From: Acinetobacter sp. LoGeW2-3
GTDB lineage: Bacteria > Pseudomonadota > Gammaproteobacteria > Pseudomonadales > Moraxellaceae
Length of the DNA: 64,000 nucleotides
Assembly: GCF_002688565.1 (NCBI RefSeq)
Contig: NZ_CP024011.1
Span: forward strand, 1,550,001 to 1,614,000
Direction of reading: 5' to 3'
The number at the start of each line of letters is the position of its first letter. Within the stretch, counting starts at the first letter, position 1. Below the pieces are notes generated by a model. The model was not told the origin of the DNA and did not search any database. It saw nothing but the letters and a program-made list of their open reading frames with translations. The position numbers and the translations under genes were made by a program. Shown here in pieces: positions 10,047 through 19,235 of this stretch.

Positions 10047-10243
10047 TGAAAACTAAAGATCTACGTGAAAAGTCGGTAGAAGAGTTGACAGCTTTGCTTG
10101 ATGAGCAACAGCTTAACCAATTCCGTCTTCGTATGGCGAAAGCAACTGGTCAATTGGGTAAATCGCACGAAGTGCAATTAACTCGCAAGACTATTGCTCG
10201 TATCAAGACCCTCCTTACCGAAAAACAGGGGAACGGACAATGA
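10046..10243 (+). CDS. rpmC: 50S ribosomal protein L29
   Basis: A small two-helix protein of the tunnel-exit ring, 65 residues. It overlaps rplP by one base and rpsQ by four, forming a tightly coupled trio. Confidence 0.98.
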   Translation: MKTKDLREKSVEELTALLDEQQLNQFRLRMAKATGQLGKSHEVQLTRKTIARIKTLLTEKQGNGQ

Positions 10244-10497
10244 GTGAACAAACAGTCCGCACGTTAACAGGCAAAGTAGTAAGCGACAAAATGGACAAGT
10301 CTATTGTTGTGCTTATCGAACGTCGTGTTCAACACCCGTTGTATGGCAAATCAATCCGCCGTTCAACAAAATTACATGCTCATGATGAAAACAACACAGC
10401 TAAAACTGGTGATGTTGTAACAATCAAAGAAAGCCGCCCAATTTCTAAAACTAAGTCTTGGACTCTAGTTGAAGTTATTGAAGCAGCTGCTGAGTAA
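10240..10497 (+). CDS. rpsQ: 30S ribosomal protein S17
   Basis: An OB-fold early-assembly 16S rRNA-binding protein, 85 residues. It is the last gene of the S10 group; the next 91 bases contain a nested hairpin before rplN. Confidence 0.98.
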   Translation: MSEQTVRTLTGKVVSDKMDKSIVVLIERRVQHPLYGKSIRRSTKLHAHDENNTAKTGDVVTIKESRPISKTKSWTLVEVIEAAAE

Positions 10498-10511
10498 TTA
10501 ACGTTCTTGTT

Positions 10512-10569
10512 GCATCATCGGACAAATTCGAGTACTCTTTGAGCCTTTCGAATTTGCGACCGGTGATGC
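10512..10569 (+). promoter_or_regulatory. Nested hairpin between the S10 and spc gene groups
   Basis: The outer stem GCATCATCGG (10512-10521) pairs fully with CCGGTGATGC (10560-10569, one G-U), and the inner stem AAATTCGA (10524-10531) pairs with TCGAATTT (10548-10555). No T-run follows, so it is not a standard terminator. It could be a processing site, a mRNA stabiliser or a regulator-binding site at the boundary where E. coli has a separate spc promoter. Confidence 0.65.
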
Positions 10570-10588
10570 TCGGTTTTGGAGTAGGGCA

Positions 10589-10957
10589 ATGATTCAGACC
10601 GAAACTATGCTCGACGTAGCAGACAACAGTGGTGCACGCCGCGTACAATGTATTAAAGTACTTGGTGGCTCACATCGTCGTTATGCTTCTGTTGGCGACA
10701 TTATTAAAGTTACTGTAAAAGAAGCAATTCCACGCGCACGTGTTAAAAAAGGTGACGTGATGAATGCAGTAGTTGTTCGTACTAAATTCGGCATCCGTCG
10801 TCCAGACGGTTCAGTGATTCGTTTTGACGATAACGCTGCTGTTATTTTGAACAACAACAAAGCGCCGATTGCAACTCGTATTTTTGGACCAGTGACTCGT
10901 GAACTTCGTACTGAACAGTTCATGAAAATCATTTCATTGGCTCCTGAAGTTCTATAA
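10589..10957 (+). CDS. rplN: 50S ribosomal protein L14
   Basis: L14 makes an intersubunit bridge to 16S rRNA. It has 122 residues and starts [18 protein letters not shown]. First gene of the spc group, with a GGAG ribosome site about eight bases upstream. Confidence 0.99.
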
Positions 10958-10968
10958 TAGAGGCAATC

Positions 10969-11286
10969 ATGGCTAAGATTAAAAAAGGCGATCAAGTAAT
11001 TGTGATCGCAGGTAAAGAAAAAGGCAAACAGGGTACTGTATTGTCTGTTTCAAATGACCAAGTGAAGGTAGAAGGTCTTAACCTAGTTAAGAAACATCAG
11101 AAGCCTAACCGAGCTACTGGCGCTGAAGGCGGCATCGTAACTCAAGAAGCTTCTCTTCACATCTCAAACGTGGCACTTTTTAATGCTACAACCCAAAAGG
11201 CTGACCGTGTTGGTTACCAAGTGATTGACGGCGTGAAAACTCGCGTTTATAAATCAAATGGTGAATCAGTGGCGGTAGCGAAGTAA
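10969..11286 (+). CDS. rplX: 50S ribosomal protein L24
   Basis: An assembly-initiator protein of the 50S subunit with a KOW motif at the N-terminus ([18 protein letters not shown]). 105 residues, complete. Confidence 0.98.
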   Translation: MAKIKKGDQVIVIAGKEKGKQGTVLSVSNDQVKVEGLNLVKKHQKPNRATGAEGGIVTQEASLHISNVALFNATTQKADRVGYQVIDGVKTRVYKSNGESVAVAK

Positions 11287-11302
11287 TAGGTTGAAAAAGG
11301 CA

Positions 11303-11839
11303 ATGGCCAGACTTAAAGCACGTTACAACGACGAACTTAAAGCTCAATTACAAGAACAATTGGGTGTTAAGAATGTGATGGAGATCCCTCGCATCACTAA
11401 AATCACTATCAACATGGGTGTTGGTGCAGCTTCTGCTGACAAAAAACTCCTTGATGGTGCTCTTTCTGATATGCAAGCTATCGCTGGTCAAAAACCAGTA
11501 CTTACGTTAGCTCGTAAATCTATCGCTGGTTTCAAAATCCGTGATGGTTGGCCGATTGGTTGTAAAGTTACTTTACGCGGCGAACGCATGTACGAATTCT
11601 TAGACCGTTTGATCTCTATTGCGATTCCTCGTATCCGTGACTTCCGTGGTTTCTCAGCGAAATCATTTGATGGTCGTGGTAACTACTCAATGGGTCTTAA
11701 AGAACAGATCATGTTCCCTGAGATCGATTTTGACAAGATTGACCGTATTCGTGGTATGGACATTACCATCACTACGACTGCTCGCACCGATGACGAAGGC
11801 CGTGCGCTAATGCGTGCATTCGGCTTCCCGTTCAAATAA
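11303..11839 (+). CDS. rplE: 50S ribosomal protein L5
   Basis: L5 carries 5S rRNA into the central protuberance. From the ATG at 11303 it has 178 residues ([13 protein letters not shown]), the usual Acinetobacter form. An in-frame TTG at 11291 directly after the rplX stop would add four residues (MKKA); I rate it less likely. In E. coli the S8 repressor binds at this junction, but I could not recognise a matching fold here. Confidence 0.97.
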   Translation: MARLKARYNDELKAQLQEQLGVKNVMEIPRITKITINMGVGAASADKKLLDGALSDMQAIAGQKPVLTLARKSIAGFKIRDGWPIGCKVTLRGERMYEFLDRLISIAIPRIRDFRGFSAKSFDGRGNYSMGLKEQIMFPEIDFDKIDRIRGMDITITTTARTDDEGRALMRAFGFPFK

Positions 11840-11848
11840 GAGGTCGAA

Positions 11849-12154
11849 ATGGCTAAGAAAGGTATGATTAATCGCGAATTGAAACGCGAAGCTACTGTTG
11901 CTAAATACGCTGCAAAACGTGCTGAATTAAAAGCTGTTATTGCAAACGTAAATGCGTCAGACGAAGAACGTTTCGAAGCGATGATGAAATTACAAGCATT
12001 ACCACGTAATGCATCTCCAGTACGTCTACGTAACCGTTGTGGTTTAACTGGTCGTCCTCATGGTTACTTCCGCAAGTTCGGCTTAAGCCGTAACATGGTA
12101 CGCGAAAAAGTAATGCAAGGTGATGTACCTGGCGTTGTTAAGGCAAGCTGGTAA
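11849..12154 (+). CDS. rpsN: 30S ribosomal protein S14 (zinc-independent form)
   Basis: S14 is a late-assembling protein of the 30S head. The 101-residue length and lack of the CxxC...CxxC set (only one Cys, in [11 protein letters not shown]) identify the zinc-free type. Confidence 0.98.
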   Translation: MAKKGMINRELKREATVAKYAAKRAELKAVIANVNASDEERFEAMMKLQALPRNASPVRLRNRCGLTGRPHGYFRKFGLSRNMVREKVMQGDVPGVVKASW

Positions 12155-12166
12155 GGAGCACTATAA

Positions 12167-12562
12167 ATGAGTATGCAAGATACCGTTGCCGACATGCTAA
12201 CACGTGTTCGTAACGCACAAATGGCGAAGAAACAAACTGTTTCTATGCCTAATTCTAAGTTGAAGGTTGCTATTGCAAACGTTCTTCAACAAGAAGGTTA
12301 CATTTCAAACGTAGAAGTTGCTGATGTTGAAGGCAAAGCAACTTTAACTATTACGTTAAAATATTTTGAAGGCAAACCAGTTATCGAAACTGTGAAACGC
12401 GTAAGCCGTCCAGGTCTACGTCAGTATCGCGGTAAAGATGCACTTCCGAGCGTTAAGCAAGGTTTAGGTATTGCAATTGTTTCTACAAGCAAAGGCATCA
12501 TGACTGATCGCGCTGCACGTGCTGCAGGCGTTGGTGGTGAAGTTATTGCTTTTGTTTCTTAA
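12167..12562 (+). CDS. rpsH: 30S ribosomal protein S8
   Basis: S8 is a primary 16S rRNA-binding protein and, in E. coli, the translational repressor of the spc operon. It has 131 residues, starting [18 protein letters not shown]; an ATG two codons downstream is possible. The conserved C-terminal block [13 protein letters not shown] is intact. Confidence 0.98.
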   Translation: MSMQDTVADMLTRVRNAQMAKKQTVSMPNSKLKVAIANVLQQEGYISNVEVADVEGKATLTITLKYFEGKPVIETVKRVSRPGLRQYRGKDALPSVKQGLGIAIVSTSKGIMTDRAARAAGVGGEVIAFVS

Positions 12563-12575
12563 TAGGTGATTCCTC

Positions 12576-13109
12576 ATGTCTCGTGTGGCTAAAGCCCCAG
12601 TAACTGTACCTAACGGTGTAGCAGTTACTCAGAACGGCCGGCAGGTCGAAGTGAAAGGCACTAAAGGTACATTGTCTTTCAACCTGCATGCGCTGGTCGA
12701 GCTAAAACAGGAAGACGGTACTCTAGTTATTGCTCCTAAAGCTGAGTCGAAAGACGCTTGGATGCAAGCTGGTACTGCTCGCGCTGTGCTTAACAACCTT
12801 GTTAAAGGTGTTAGCGAAGGTTTCGAACGTAAGTTGCAACTTATCGGTGTTGGTTATAAAGCTGCGGTTAAAGGTAACATTGTTAACCTTAACCTTGGTT
12901 TCTCTCACCCGATCGATTACAACCTTCCTGAAGGTGTAACTGCAGAAACTCCTACAGCGACTGAAATCGTACTTAAATCTGCTGATAAAGCAAAATTAGG
13001 TCAAGTTGCTGCGGAAATCCGTGGTTACCGTCCACCAGAGCCGTATAAAGGTAAAGGTGTTCGTTATTCTGACGAAGTTGTACTTCGTAAAGAAGCTAAG
13101 AAGAAATAA
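12576..13109 (+). CDS. rplF: 50S ribosomal protein L6
   Basis: L6 lies near the sarcin-ricin loop and the factor-binding site. It has 177 residues with two L6 domains and the signature [11 protein letters not shown] near the C-terminus. Confidence 0.98.
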   Translation: MSRVAKAPVTVPNGVAVTQNGRQVEVKGTKGTLSFNLHALVELKQEDGTLVIAPKAESKDAWMQAGTARAVLNNLVKGVSEGFERKLQLIGVGYKAAVKGNIVNLNLGFSHPIDYNLPEGVTAETPTATEIVLKSADKAKLGQVAAEIRGYRPPEPYKGKGVRYSDEVVLRKEAKKK

Positions 13110-13123
13110 GGCGCGAGGTTCTT

Positions 13124-13474
13124 ATGAACGAAAAGAAACAATCCCGTTTGCGTCGTGCGAAAAGCACACGCTTGCACATCCGTGCATTGGGTGCGACTCG
13201 TTTGTGTGTAAACCGCACTCCGCGTCACATCTATGCTCAAGTTATCTCAGCAGATGGTGGCAAAGTATTAGCGCAAGCTTCTACTCTAGACGCTACTCTA
13301 CGTGCTGGTACAACTGGTAATGTTGAAGCAGCTCAAAAAGTAGGTGCTTTAATCGCAGAACGCGCTAAAGCAGCTGGTGTAACTAAAGTTGCATTTGACC
13401 GTTCTGGTTTCAAATATCATGGTCGTATCAAAGCCTTGGCTGATGCTGCTCGTGAAAACGGCTTGGAGTTCTAA
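13124..13474 (+). CDS. rplR: 50S ribosomal protein L18
   Basis: L18 binds 5S rRNA together with L5. It has 116 residues, with a basic N-terminus and the [21 protein letters not shown]-terminal signature. Two bases separate it from rpsE. Confidence 0.98.
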   Translation: MNEKKQSRLRRAKSTRLHIRALGATRLCVNRTPRHIYAQVISADGGKVLAQASTLDATLRAGTTGNVEAAQKVGALIAERAKAAGVTKVAFDRSGFKYHGRIKALADAARENGLEF

Positions 13475-13476
13475 TC

Positions 13477-13974
13477 ATGGCTAAAGTTGAACAAAACGAA
13501 GGTCTTGTTGAAAAGCTGGTTGCCGTTGATCGTGTAGCCAAAGTTGTTAAGGGTGGTCGTATCTTCTCTTTCACAGCATTAACTGTGGTAGGTGATGGTA
13601 ATGGTCGCGTAGGTTTTGGTCGTGGTAAAGCACGTGAAGTTCCAGCTGCTATCTCTAAAGCACTTGAAGCTGCTCGTCGCAACATGATCACTGTAGATCT
13701 TGCTGGTACGACTTTACAACACCCTGTGAATGCTCGTCACGGTGCAAGCCGTGTTTACATGCAGCCTGCTTCTGAAGGTACTGGCGTAATCGCTGGTGGC
13801 GCTATGCGTGCCGTTCTTGAAGCTGCTGGTGTACACAACGTACTTGCTAAATGTTACGGTTCTACTAACGCTGCCAACGTAGTTAACGCGACATTCAAAG
13901 GTCTGCGTGACATGACTTCTCCTGAGAAAGTTGCTGCGAAACGTGGTCTTTCAGTAGAACAAATTCAAGGGTAA
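13477..13974 (+). CDS. rpsE: 30S ribosomal protein S5
   Basis: S5 acts in translational fidelity and mRNA unwinding at the entry channel. It has 165 residues. The double-stranded-RNA-like N-terminal domain includes the [18 protein letters not shown] loop, where spectinomycin-resistance changes occur in other bacteria; nothing unusual is seen in it. Confidence 0.98.
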   Translation: MAKVEQNEGLVEKLVAVDRVAKVVKGGRIFSFTALTVVGDGNGRVGFGRGKAREVPAAISKALEAARRNMITVDLAGTTLQHPVNARHGASRVYMQPASEGTGVIAGGAMRAVLEAAGVHNVLAKCYGSTNAANVVNATFKGLRDMTSPEKVAAKRGLSVEQIQG

Positions 13975-13979
13975 TAATC

Positions 13980-14156
13980 ATGAAAACGATTAAAGTTACC
14001 CAGACTAAATCTGCATCGCACCGCTTGAAAAATCACAAGCTGAGCCTTAAAGGTTTAGGTCTGCGTCGTATTGGTCATACTGTTGAAGTGTTAGACACTC
14101 CATCTAACCGTGGTATGATCAACCAAGTCTACTATATGGTTAGTGTAGAGGAATAA
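13980..14156 (+). CDS. rpmD: 50S ribosomal protein L30
   Basis: A 58-residue protein read directly from the sequence: starts [20 protein letters not shown] and contains the conserved [12 protein letters not shown] block. It lies five bases after rpsE and three before rplO, in the standard spc position. Confidence 0.98.
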   Translation: MKTIKVTQTKSASHRLKNHKLSLKGLGLRRIGHTVEVLDTPSNRGMINQVYYMVSVEE

Positions 14157-14159
14157 GCC

Positions 14160-14600
14160 ATGACTCTGCGTTTAAATACTATTGCACCTGCAGAAGGTGC
14201 TAAGCGTGACAACCTTCGTCTAGGCCGTGGTATCGGTTCTGGCGTTGGTAAGACTGGTGGCCGTGGTGTCAAAGGTCAAAACTCACGTAAGAGCGGTGGT
14301 ACTCGTCCAGGCTTCGAAGGCGGTCAAACAGCGTTATATCGTCGTTTACCTAAATTCGGTTTCACTAGCCAACAGGCTTTGAAAACTGCTGAAGTACGTT
14401 TATCTGAGCTTGCTAAAGTTGAAGGCGACATCGTGTCTCTAGAAACTTTAAAAGCTGCGAACGTTGTACGTAAAGACATGACTCGTGCACGTATCGTACT
14501 TTCTGGTGAAATTACTCGCGCATTCACTATTCAAGGTGTTGTGTTGACTAAAGGCGCTAAAGCTGCTGTTGAAGCTGCTGGCGGTAAAGTCGAGGAGTAA
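14160..14600 (+). CDS. rplO: 50S ribosomal protein L15
   Basis: A late-assembly 50S protein of 146 residues, with the Gly/Arg-rich N-terminal extension ([15 protein letters not shown]) that threads into 23S rRNA. Confidence 0.98.
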   Translation: MTLRLNTIAPAEGAKRDNLRLGRGIGSGVGKTGGRGVKGQNSRKSGGTRPGFEGGQTALYRRLPKFGFTSQQALKTAEVRLSELAKVEGDIVSLETLKAANVVRKDMTRARIVLSGEITRAFTIQGVVLTKGAKAAVEAAGGKVEE

Positions 14601-14606
14601 TCTCCA

Positions 14607-15965
14607 GTGTCTATGTCTCCTAGTTCTTCAGGTCATGTCAACATGATGAAAGGCCAACCATTTCATGTGAAATACCGTGAAATTATTCGTCGAATGATGT
14701 TTCTCATTGGTGCGTTGTTGGTGTTTCGACTGGGAGCACATATTCCAGTACCGGGCATTAACAATGCTGCGCTGGAGAATCTGTTTAATGCAAACCAAGG
14801 TACAATCCTTGGTTTGTTTAACATGTTCTCTGGTGGTGCATTGGAGCGAATGTCTATTCTTGCTCTTGGGATCATGCCATACATTTCTGCATCGATTATT
14901 GTGCAGCTGATGTCAACAGTCGTTCCGTCGCTGGAAGCTTTGAAAAAAGAAGGCGAGCAAGGCAAACGTAAAATAAATCAATACACACGACAGGGCACAC
15001 TGTTCCTTGCATTTGTGCAAGCGGTCGGTATGTGCGCGGGCTTGATCAGTCAAGGAATTACTCTGACTGCTGGTCTGGCTTTTTATGTTCCTGCGGTAAC
15101 CTCACTGGTTGCGGGGACCATGTTCCTGATGTGGTTGGGTGAACAGATTACCGAGCGTGGGGTGGGGAATGGTATTTCCATGATCATCTTCGCAGGTATT
15201 GTTGCAGGTCTGCCTACTTTGGTAATGCAGTCTCTGACTTCTGTCGATAATGGTCAGTCCAGCTTAATGGGTCTGGCAATATTTGCATTGTTATCCATCG
15301 CCGTGCTTGCAGCAATTGTGTTTATCGAGAAGGCGCAACGTCGTATTCCGGTGAACTATGCTCAGAAGCAGCAGGGTCGTCGCGTATTTACTGCACAGCA
15401 GACACATTTGCCACTTAAAATTAATATGGCCGGTGTGATTCCTGCAATTTTTGCAAGTTCATTGCTTTTGTTCCCTGCGAGCTTAGGTCAGTGGGTTGGT
15501 AGTGCAGATCCTGATGCAGGAATTATCAAGCGTAGTCTACAAGATTTGGCATTAGTTTTGTCGCCTGGTCAGCCGTTGTATTTGGTGCTCTTTGGTGCGT
15601 TAATTATCTTTTTCTGTTACTTCTACACTGCGCTAGTATTTAGCCCGAAAGAAGTGTCAGAAAACTTGAAACGCAGCGGAGCTTACGTGCCTGGTATTCG
15701 TCCAGGTGAGCAAACTGCTCGTTACTTAGATCATATTCTCAATCGTTTGACCTTTATTGGCGCGATTTACATCACTGTCATCTGTTTAATGCCGATGATC
15801 TTGCAAAGCTCTTTTGGTATTCCATTTAGCTTGGGCGGAACATCGTTGCTGATCGTGGTAGTGGTGGTGATGGACTTTATGGCTCAGCTACAAGCACATC
15901 TCACTTCGCACCAGTATGACAATCAAACATTAATGAGAAAAACGACTGCTCATCCTAAGGGATAG
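14607..15965 (+). CDS. secY: Preprotein translocase subunit SecY
   Basis: This is the channel subunit of the SecYEG translocon in the inner membrane. It has 452 residues with ten predicted membrane segments; the plug/TM2 region ([16 protein letters not shown]) and cytoplasmic loop C5 ([19 protein letters not shown]) are both intact. Start is GTG at 14607 or ATG at 14613. Its place between rplO and rpmJ is standard. Confidence 0.98.
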
Positions 15966-15984
15966 CGCACTTAGAGGTTTCATC

Positions 15985-16101
15985 ATGAAAGTACAAGCTT
16001 CTGTAAAGAAAATTTGTGGTAGCTGTAAAGTTATCCGTCGTAATGGGGTTATCCGCGTAATTTGTAGCGCAGAACCTCGTCATAAGCAGCGTCAAGGTTA
16101 A
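15985..16101 (+). CDS. rpmJ: 50S ribosomal protein L36 (zinc-binding form)
   Basis: A 38-residue protein read directly from the sequence: starts [20 protein letters not shown]. Cys11, Cys14, Cys27 and His33 make the zinc ribbon, so this is the zinc-containing type. Confidence 0.98.
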
Positions 16102-16146
16102 TCTGATCAAGACCTGTTGATTTCAGTAGGCGAATTGGGTTATTAT

Positions 16147-16173
16147 CCGCCCCTCAAGATTTTTGTGGGGCGG
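16147..16173 (+). promoter_or_regulatory. Hairpin in the alpha operon leader before rpsM
   Basis: CCGCCCC (16147-16153) pairs with GGGGCGG (16167-16173) in the 107-base gap between rpmJ and rpsM, ending about 35 bases before the rpsM ATG. There is no T-run. In E. coli, S4 binds a pseudoknot in this leader to repress the alpha operon; the position suggests the same, but I cannot show a pseudoknot. Confidence 0.5.
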
Positions 16174-16208
16174 TTGATTATCTCAGCTGCCTTTTTGGAG
16201 AAAATTGA

Positions 16209-16565
16209 ATGGCTCGTATTGCCGGTGTAAACATTCCGGATAACAAGCATGCTGTTATCTCTCTAACGTATATCTTTGGTATTGGTCGCCATACTTCAAA
16301 AGCTATCTTAGCTGCTGCAGGTATCGCTCCGACTACTAAGATTCGTGAATTAGATGACGCTCAGCTTGATGCGATTCGTGCAGAAGTTGCTAAGGTTCCG
16401 ACCGAAGGTGATTTACGTCGCGAAATTTCCATGAACATCAAACGTTTAATGGATTTAGGCTGCTACCGCGGTCTTCGTCATCGTCGCAGCTTGCCTGTCC
16501 GCGGTCAACGCACCAAAACTAACGCACGTACCCGTAAAGGTCCGCGCAAACCAATTAAGAAATAA
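16209..16565 (+). CDS. rpsM: 30S ribosomal protein S13
   Basis: S13 forms intersubunit bridges and contacts P-site tRNA through its basic C-terminal tail ([14 protein letters not shown]). It has 118 residues. First gene of the alpha group, with a TTGGAG ribosome site. Confidence 0.99.
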   Translation: MARIAGVNIPDNKHAVISLTYIFGIGRHTSKAILAAAGIAPTTKIRELDDAQLDAIRAEVAKVPTEGDLRREISMNIKRLMDLGCYRGLRHRRSLPVRGQRTKTNARTRKGPRKPIKK

Positions 16566-16584
16566 GATTTCTGGAAGCTAAAAG

Positions 16585-16971
16585 ATGGCTAAAGATACTC
16601 GCACACGCAAGAAGGTCACTCGTACCGTCTCTGAAGGTGTTGCACACATTCACGCTTCTTTTAATAACACCATTGTGACTATTACCGATCGTCAAGGTAA
16701 TGCACTGGCTTGGGCCACTTCAGGTGGACAAGGCTTCCGTGGATCACGTAAATCAACTCCGTTTGCTGCTCAGGTAGCTGCTGAAGTTGCTGGTAAAGCT
16801 GCTTTGGATTACGGTTTGAAAAACTTGGATGTCCTTGTTAAAGGTCCTGGTCCAGGTCGTGAATCTGCGGTTCGTGCTTTAGGTGCAGTGGGTTATAAAA
16901 TTAATAGCATTACCGATGTGACTCCAATTCCTCACAACGGTTGCCGTCCACCTAAAAAACGTCGCGTCTAA
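16585..16971 (+). CDS. rpsK: 30S ribosomal protein S11
   Basis: A platform protein contacting the Shine-Dalgarno helix. 128 residues with the conserved C-terminal [15 protein letters not shown]. Confidence 0.99.
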
Positions 16972-16983
16972 GGAGAATCATTC

Positions 16984-17610
16984 ATGGCTCGTTATATTGG
17001 TCCAAAATGCAAACTCTCTCGCCGCGAAGGGACAGACCTGCAATTAAAATCTGGCGTTAAACCATTTGACGTTAAGACTAAAAAACATGCTAAAGCGCCT
17101 GGCCAACATGGTGGTGCGCGTGGCAGCAAACAATCTGAGTACTCACTACAATTACGTGAAAAACAAAAAGTACGTCGCATGTACGGTGTTTTAGAGCGTC
17201 AATTTAGTAACTACTACAAAGAAGCAGCTCGTGTTAAAGGCGCAACTGGCGAGAACTTGTTAAAGTTACTTGAAAGCCGTCTTGATAACGTTGTTTATCG
17301 CATGGGTTTTGGTTCTACACGTGCTGAAGCTCGTCAGTTAGTATCTCACCGCTCAATCACTTTAAATGGCCGTCGCGTTAACATCGCGTCTATCCAAGTT
17401 AAAGCTGGTGACGTGATTGCAGTTCACGAAGGCGCTAAACAACAATTACGTATCAAAAACGCAATTGAATTAGCTGCTCAACGTGGCATTCCTTCTTGGA
17501 TGGAAGTAGATCATTCTAAACTAGAAGGTACGTTCAAAGCTGCACCGGATCGTTCTGATTTACCTGCTGAAATCAACGAAAGCTTGATTGTAGAATTGTA
17601 TTCTAAATAA
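16984..17610 (+). CDS. rpsD: 30S ribosomal protein S4
   Basis: S4 is an assembly initiator and, in E. coli, the alpha-operon repressor. It has 208 residues with an S4 RNA-binding domain (about 98-160) and the [20 protein letters not shown] signature. The N-terminus lacks a full zinc-binding Cys set. Confidence 0.98.
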   Translation: MARYIGPKCKLSRREGTDLQLKSGVKPFDVKTKKHAKAPGQHGGARGSKQSEYSLQLREKQKVRRMYGVLERQFSNYYKEAARVKGATGENLLKLLESRLDNVVYRMGFGSTRAEARQLVSHRSITLNGRRVNIASIQVKAGDVIAVHEGAKQQLRIKNAIELAAQRGIPSWMEVDHSKLEGTFKAAPDRSDLPAEINESLIVELYSK

Positions 17611-17626
17611 TCCTTGAGGTAGCAAT

Positions 17627-18634
17627 ATGACGCGTACTGCAAATGAGTTTCTAACTCCGCAAGCGATCAAGGTCGAAGCGGCAAGCGGGACCTCGGCAAA
17701 AGTTATTCTAGAACCCTTAGAGCGTGGCTTTGGTCATACTCTGGGCAATGCTTTACGTCGCATCCTTCTTTCTTCTTTGCCTGGCGCTGCTGTGGTAGAA
17801 GTTGAAATTGAGGGTGTTGAGCACGAGTACAGTACTTTGGAAGGCTTGCAGCAGGACATCGTCGAGCTCTTGCTGAACCTAAAAGGATTGTCTATTAAGC
17901 TGTTCGATCAAAATGAAGCTTATTTAACATTAGAAAAACAAGGTCCAGGCGACGTAACTGCGGCTGACCTTCGTTTACCTCATAATGTTGAAGTGGTTAA
18001 CCCTGAACACTTGATCGGCACATTAAGTGCTTCAGGCAATCTTAAGATGCGCCTGAAAGTGGCTCAAGGCCGTGGCTACGAGACTTCTGACTCACGTTTC
18101 CCAGAAGGCGAGACTCGCCCAGTGGGTCGTTTACAGTTAGATGCTTCTTACAGCCCGATCAAACGTGTGTCTTACACAGTTGAAAATGCTCGTGTAGAAC
18201 AACGTACTGACCTTGATAAACTGATCATTGATCTTGAAACCAACGGTACAGTTGATCCTGAAGAAGCAATCCGCAAAGCGGCAACAATCTTGCAACAACA
18301 AATTGCAATCTTTGTTGACCTTCAGAAAGATCAAGCTCCTGTTGCTCAAGAGCCTCGTGAAGAAGTTGATCCGATTTTGCTTCGTCCAGTAGATGATCTA
18401 GAGCTAACTGTTCGTTCTGCTAACTGTTTGAAAGCAGAAAACATTTACTACATTGGTGATCTTGTACAGCGTACTGAAGTTGAGTTGCTTAAAACTCCTA
18501 ACTTGGGTAAAAAATCGCTTACTGAGATCAAAGATGTTCTGGCTTCCAAAGGCTTACAACTCGGCATGCGTTTAGAGAACTGGCCACCAGCTAGTCTCCG
18601 TATGGACGATCGTTTCGCCTATCGTAGCCGTTAA
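17627..18634 (+). CDS. rpoA: RNA polymerase alpha subunit
   Basis: RpoA scaffolds the polymerase core and contacts UP elements and activators. It has 335 residues: the N-terminal dimerisation domain ([20 protein letters not shown] near residue 32) and the C-terminal domain from about 250 ([19 protein letters not shown], including the DNA-contacting Arg). Normal length. Confidence 0.99.
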   Translation: MTRTANEFLTPQAIKVEAASGTSAKVILEPLERGFGHTLGNALRRILLSSLPGAAVVEVEIEGVEHEYSTLEGLQQDIVELLLNLKGLSIKLFDQNEAYLTLEKQGPGDVTAADLRLPHNVEVVNPEHLIGTLSASGNLKMRLKVAQGRGYETSDSRFPEGETRPVGRLQLDASYSPIKRVSYTVENARVEQRTDLDKLIIDLETNGTVDPEEAIRKAATILQQQIAIFVDLQKDQAPVAQEPREEVDPILLRPVDDLELTVRSANCLKAENIYYIGDLVQRTEVELLKTPNLGKKSLTEIKDVLASKGLQLGMRLENWPPASLRMDDRFAYRSR

Positions 18635-18652
18635 TTAAGTAGGACTATCACC

Positions 18653-19018
18653 ATGCGTCATCGTAATAGTGGTGTGAAATTAGGCCGTACAAGCAGTCAT
18701 CGTAAAGCGATGTTCCAAAACATGGCTAACTCTTTGTTTGAGCACGAGTTGATCAAAACAACCGTGCCTAAAGCAAAAGAATTACGTCGTGTTGCTGAGC
18801 CTTTAATCACTTTAGCTAAAGTCGATACAGTAGCAAACCGTCGTTTGGCGTTTGCTCGTACTCGTTCAGCTGCAACTGTTGGTAAATTATTTACCGTTCT
18901 TGGCCCTCGTTACAAAGAGCGTAACGGCGGTTATCTACGTGTTCTTAAAGCGGGCTTCCGTGCAGGTGATGCTGCACCGATGGCTTACGTTGAGCTAGTA
19001 GATCGCGAAGTTAACTAA
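18653..19018 (+). CDS. rplQ: 50S ribosomal protein L17
   Basis: L17 lies near the tunnel exit. 121 residues, starting [20 protein letters not shown]. It is the last gene of the cluster and is followed by a terminator. Confidence 0.99.
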   Translation: MRHRNSGVKLGRTSSHRKAMFQNMANSLFEHELIKTTVPKAKELRRVAEPLITLAKVDTVANRRLAFARTRSAATVGKLFTVLGPRYKERNGGYLRVLKAGFRAGDAAPMAYVELVDREVN

Positions 19019-19050
19019 TTTCGTGAAGAGCAGCAAACGTTGTTAGGAAA

Positions 19051-19077
19051 GGTCGGTTGAATAAACCGGCCTTTTTT
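19051..19077 (+). terminator. Rho-independent terminator of the ribosomal cluster
   Basis: GGTCGGTT (19051-19058) pairs with AACCGGCC (19064-19071) and is followed by six T. Confidence 0.9.
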
Positions 19078-19104
19078 AATGTCTGTAATTTTTCTAAATA
19101 GACC

Positions 19105-19118
19105 AATTGTCGGACAGA
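19105..19118. promoter_or_regulatory. Palindrome-like site related to TTGTCnGACAA
   Basis: AATTGTCGGACAGA, an imperfect copy of the palindrome found twice at 22864-22916. It lies 50 bp upstream of the -35 element of the monooxygenase gene. Possibly a regulator site. Confidence 0.35.
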
Positions 19119-19167
19119 CTAACAATTTGTCCCAAAAAGATAAAAAAAGTAGGGCAATTATACAAAC

Positions 19168-19196
19168 TTGACATGGAGTATTGTCAGTTTTATGTT
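19168..19196 (+). promoter_or_regulatory. Promoter of the monooxygenase gene
   Basis: Consensus -35 TTGACA (19168-19173) and -10 TATGTT (19191-19196) with a 17-bp spacer, 40 bp before the start codon. Confidence 0.65.
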
Positions 19197-19235
19197 TTAA
19201 TAAAATAAATGATAAACATAGGTCAAAAGAAGAAC

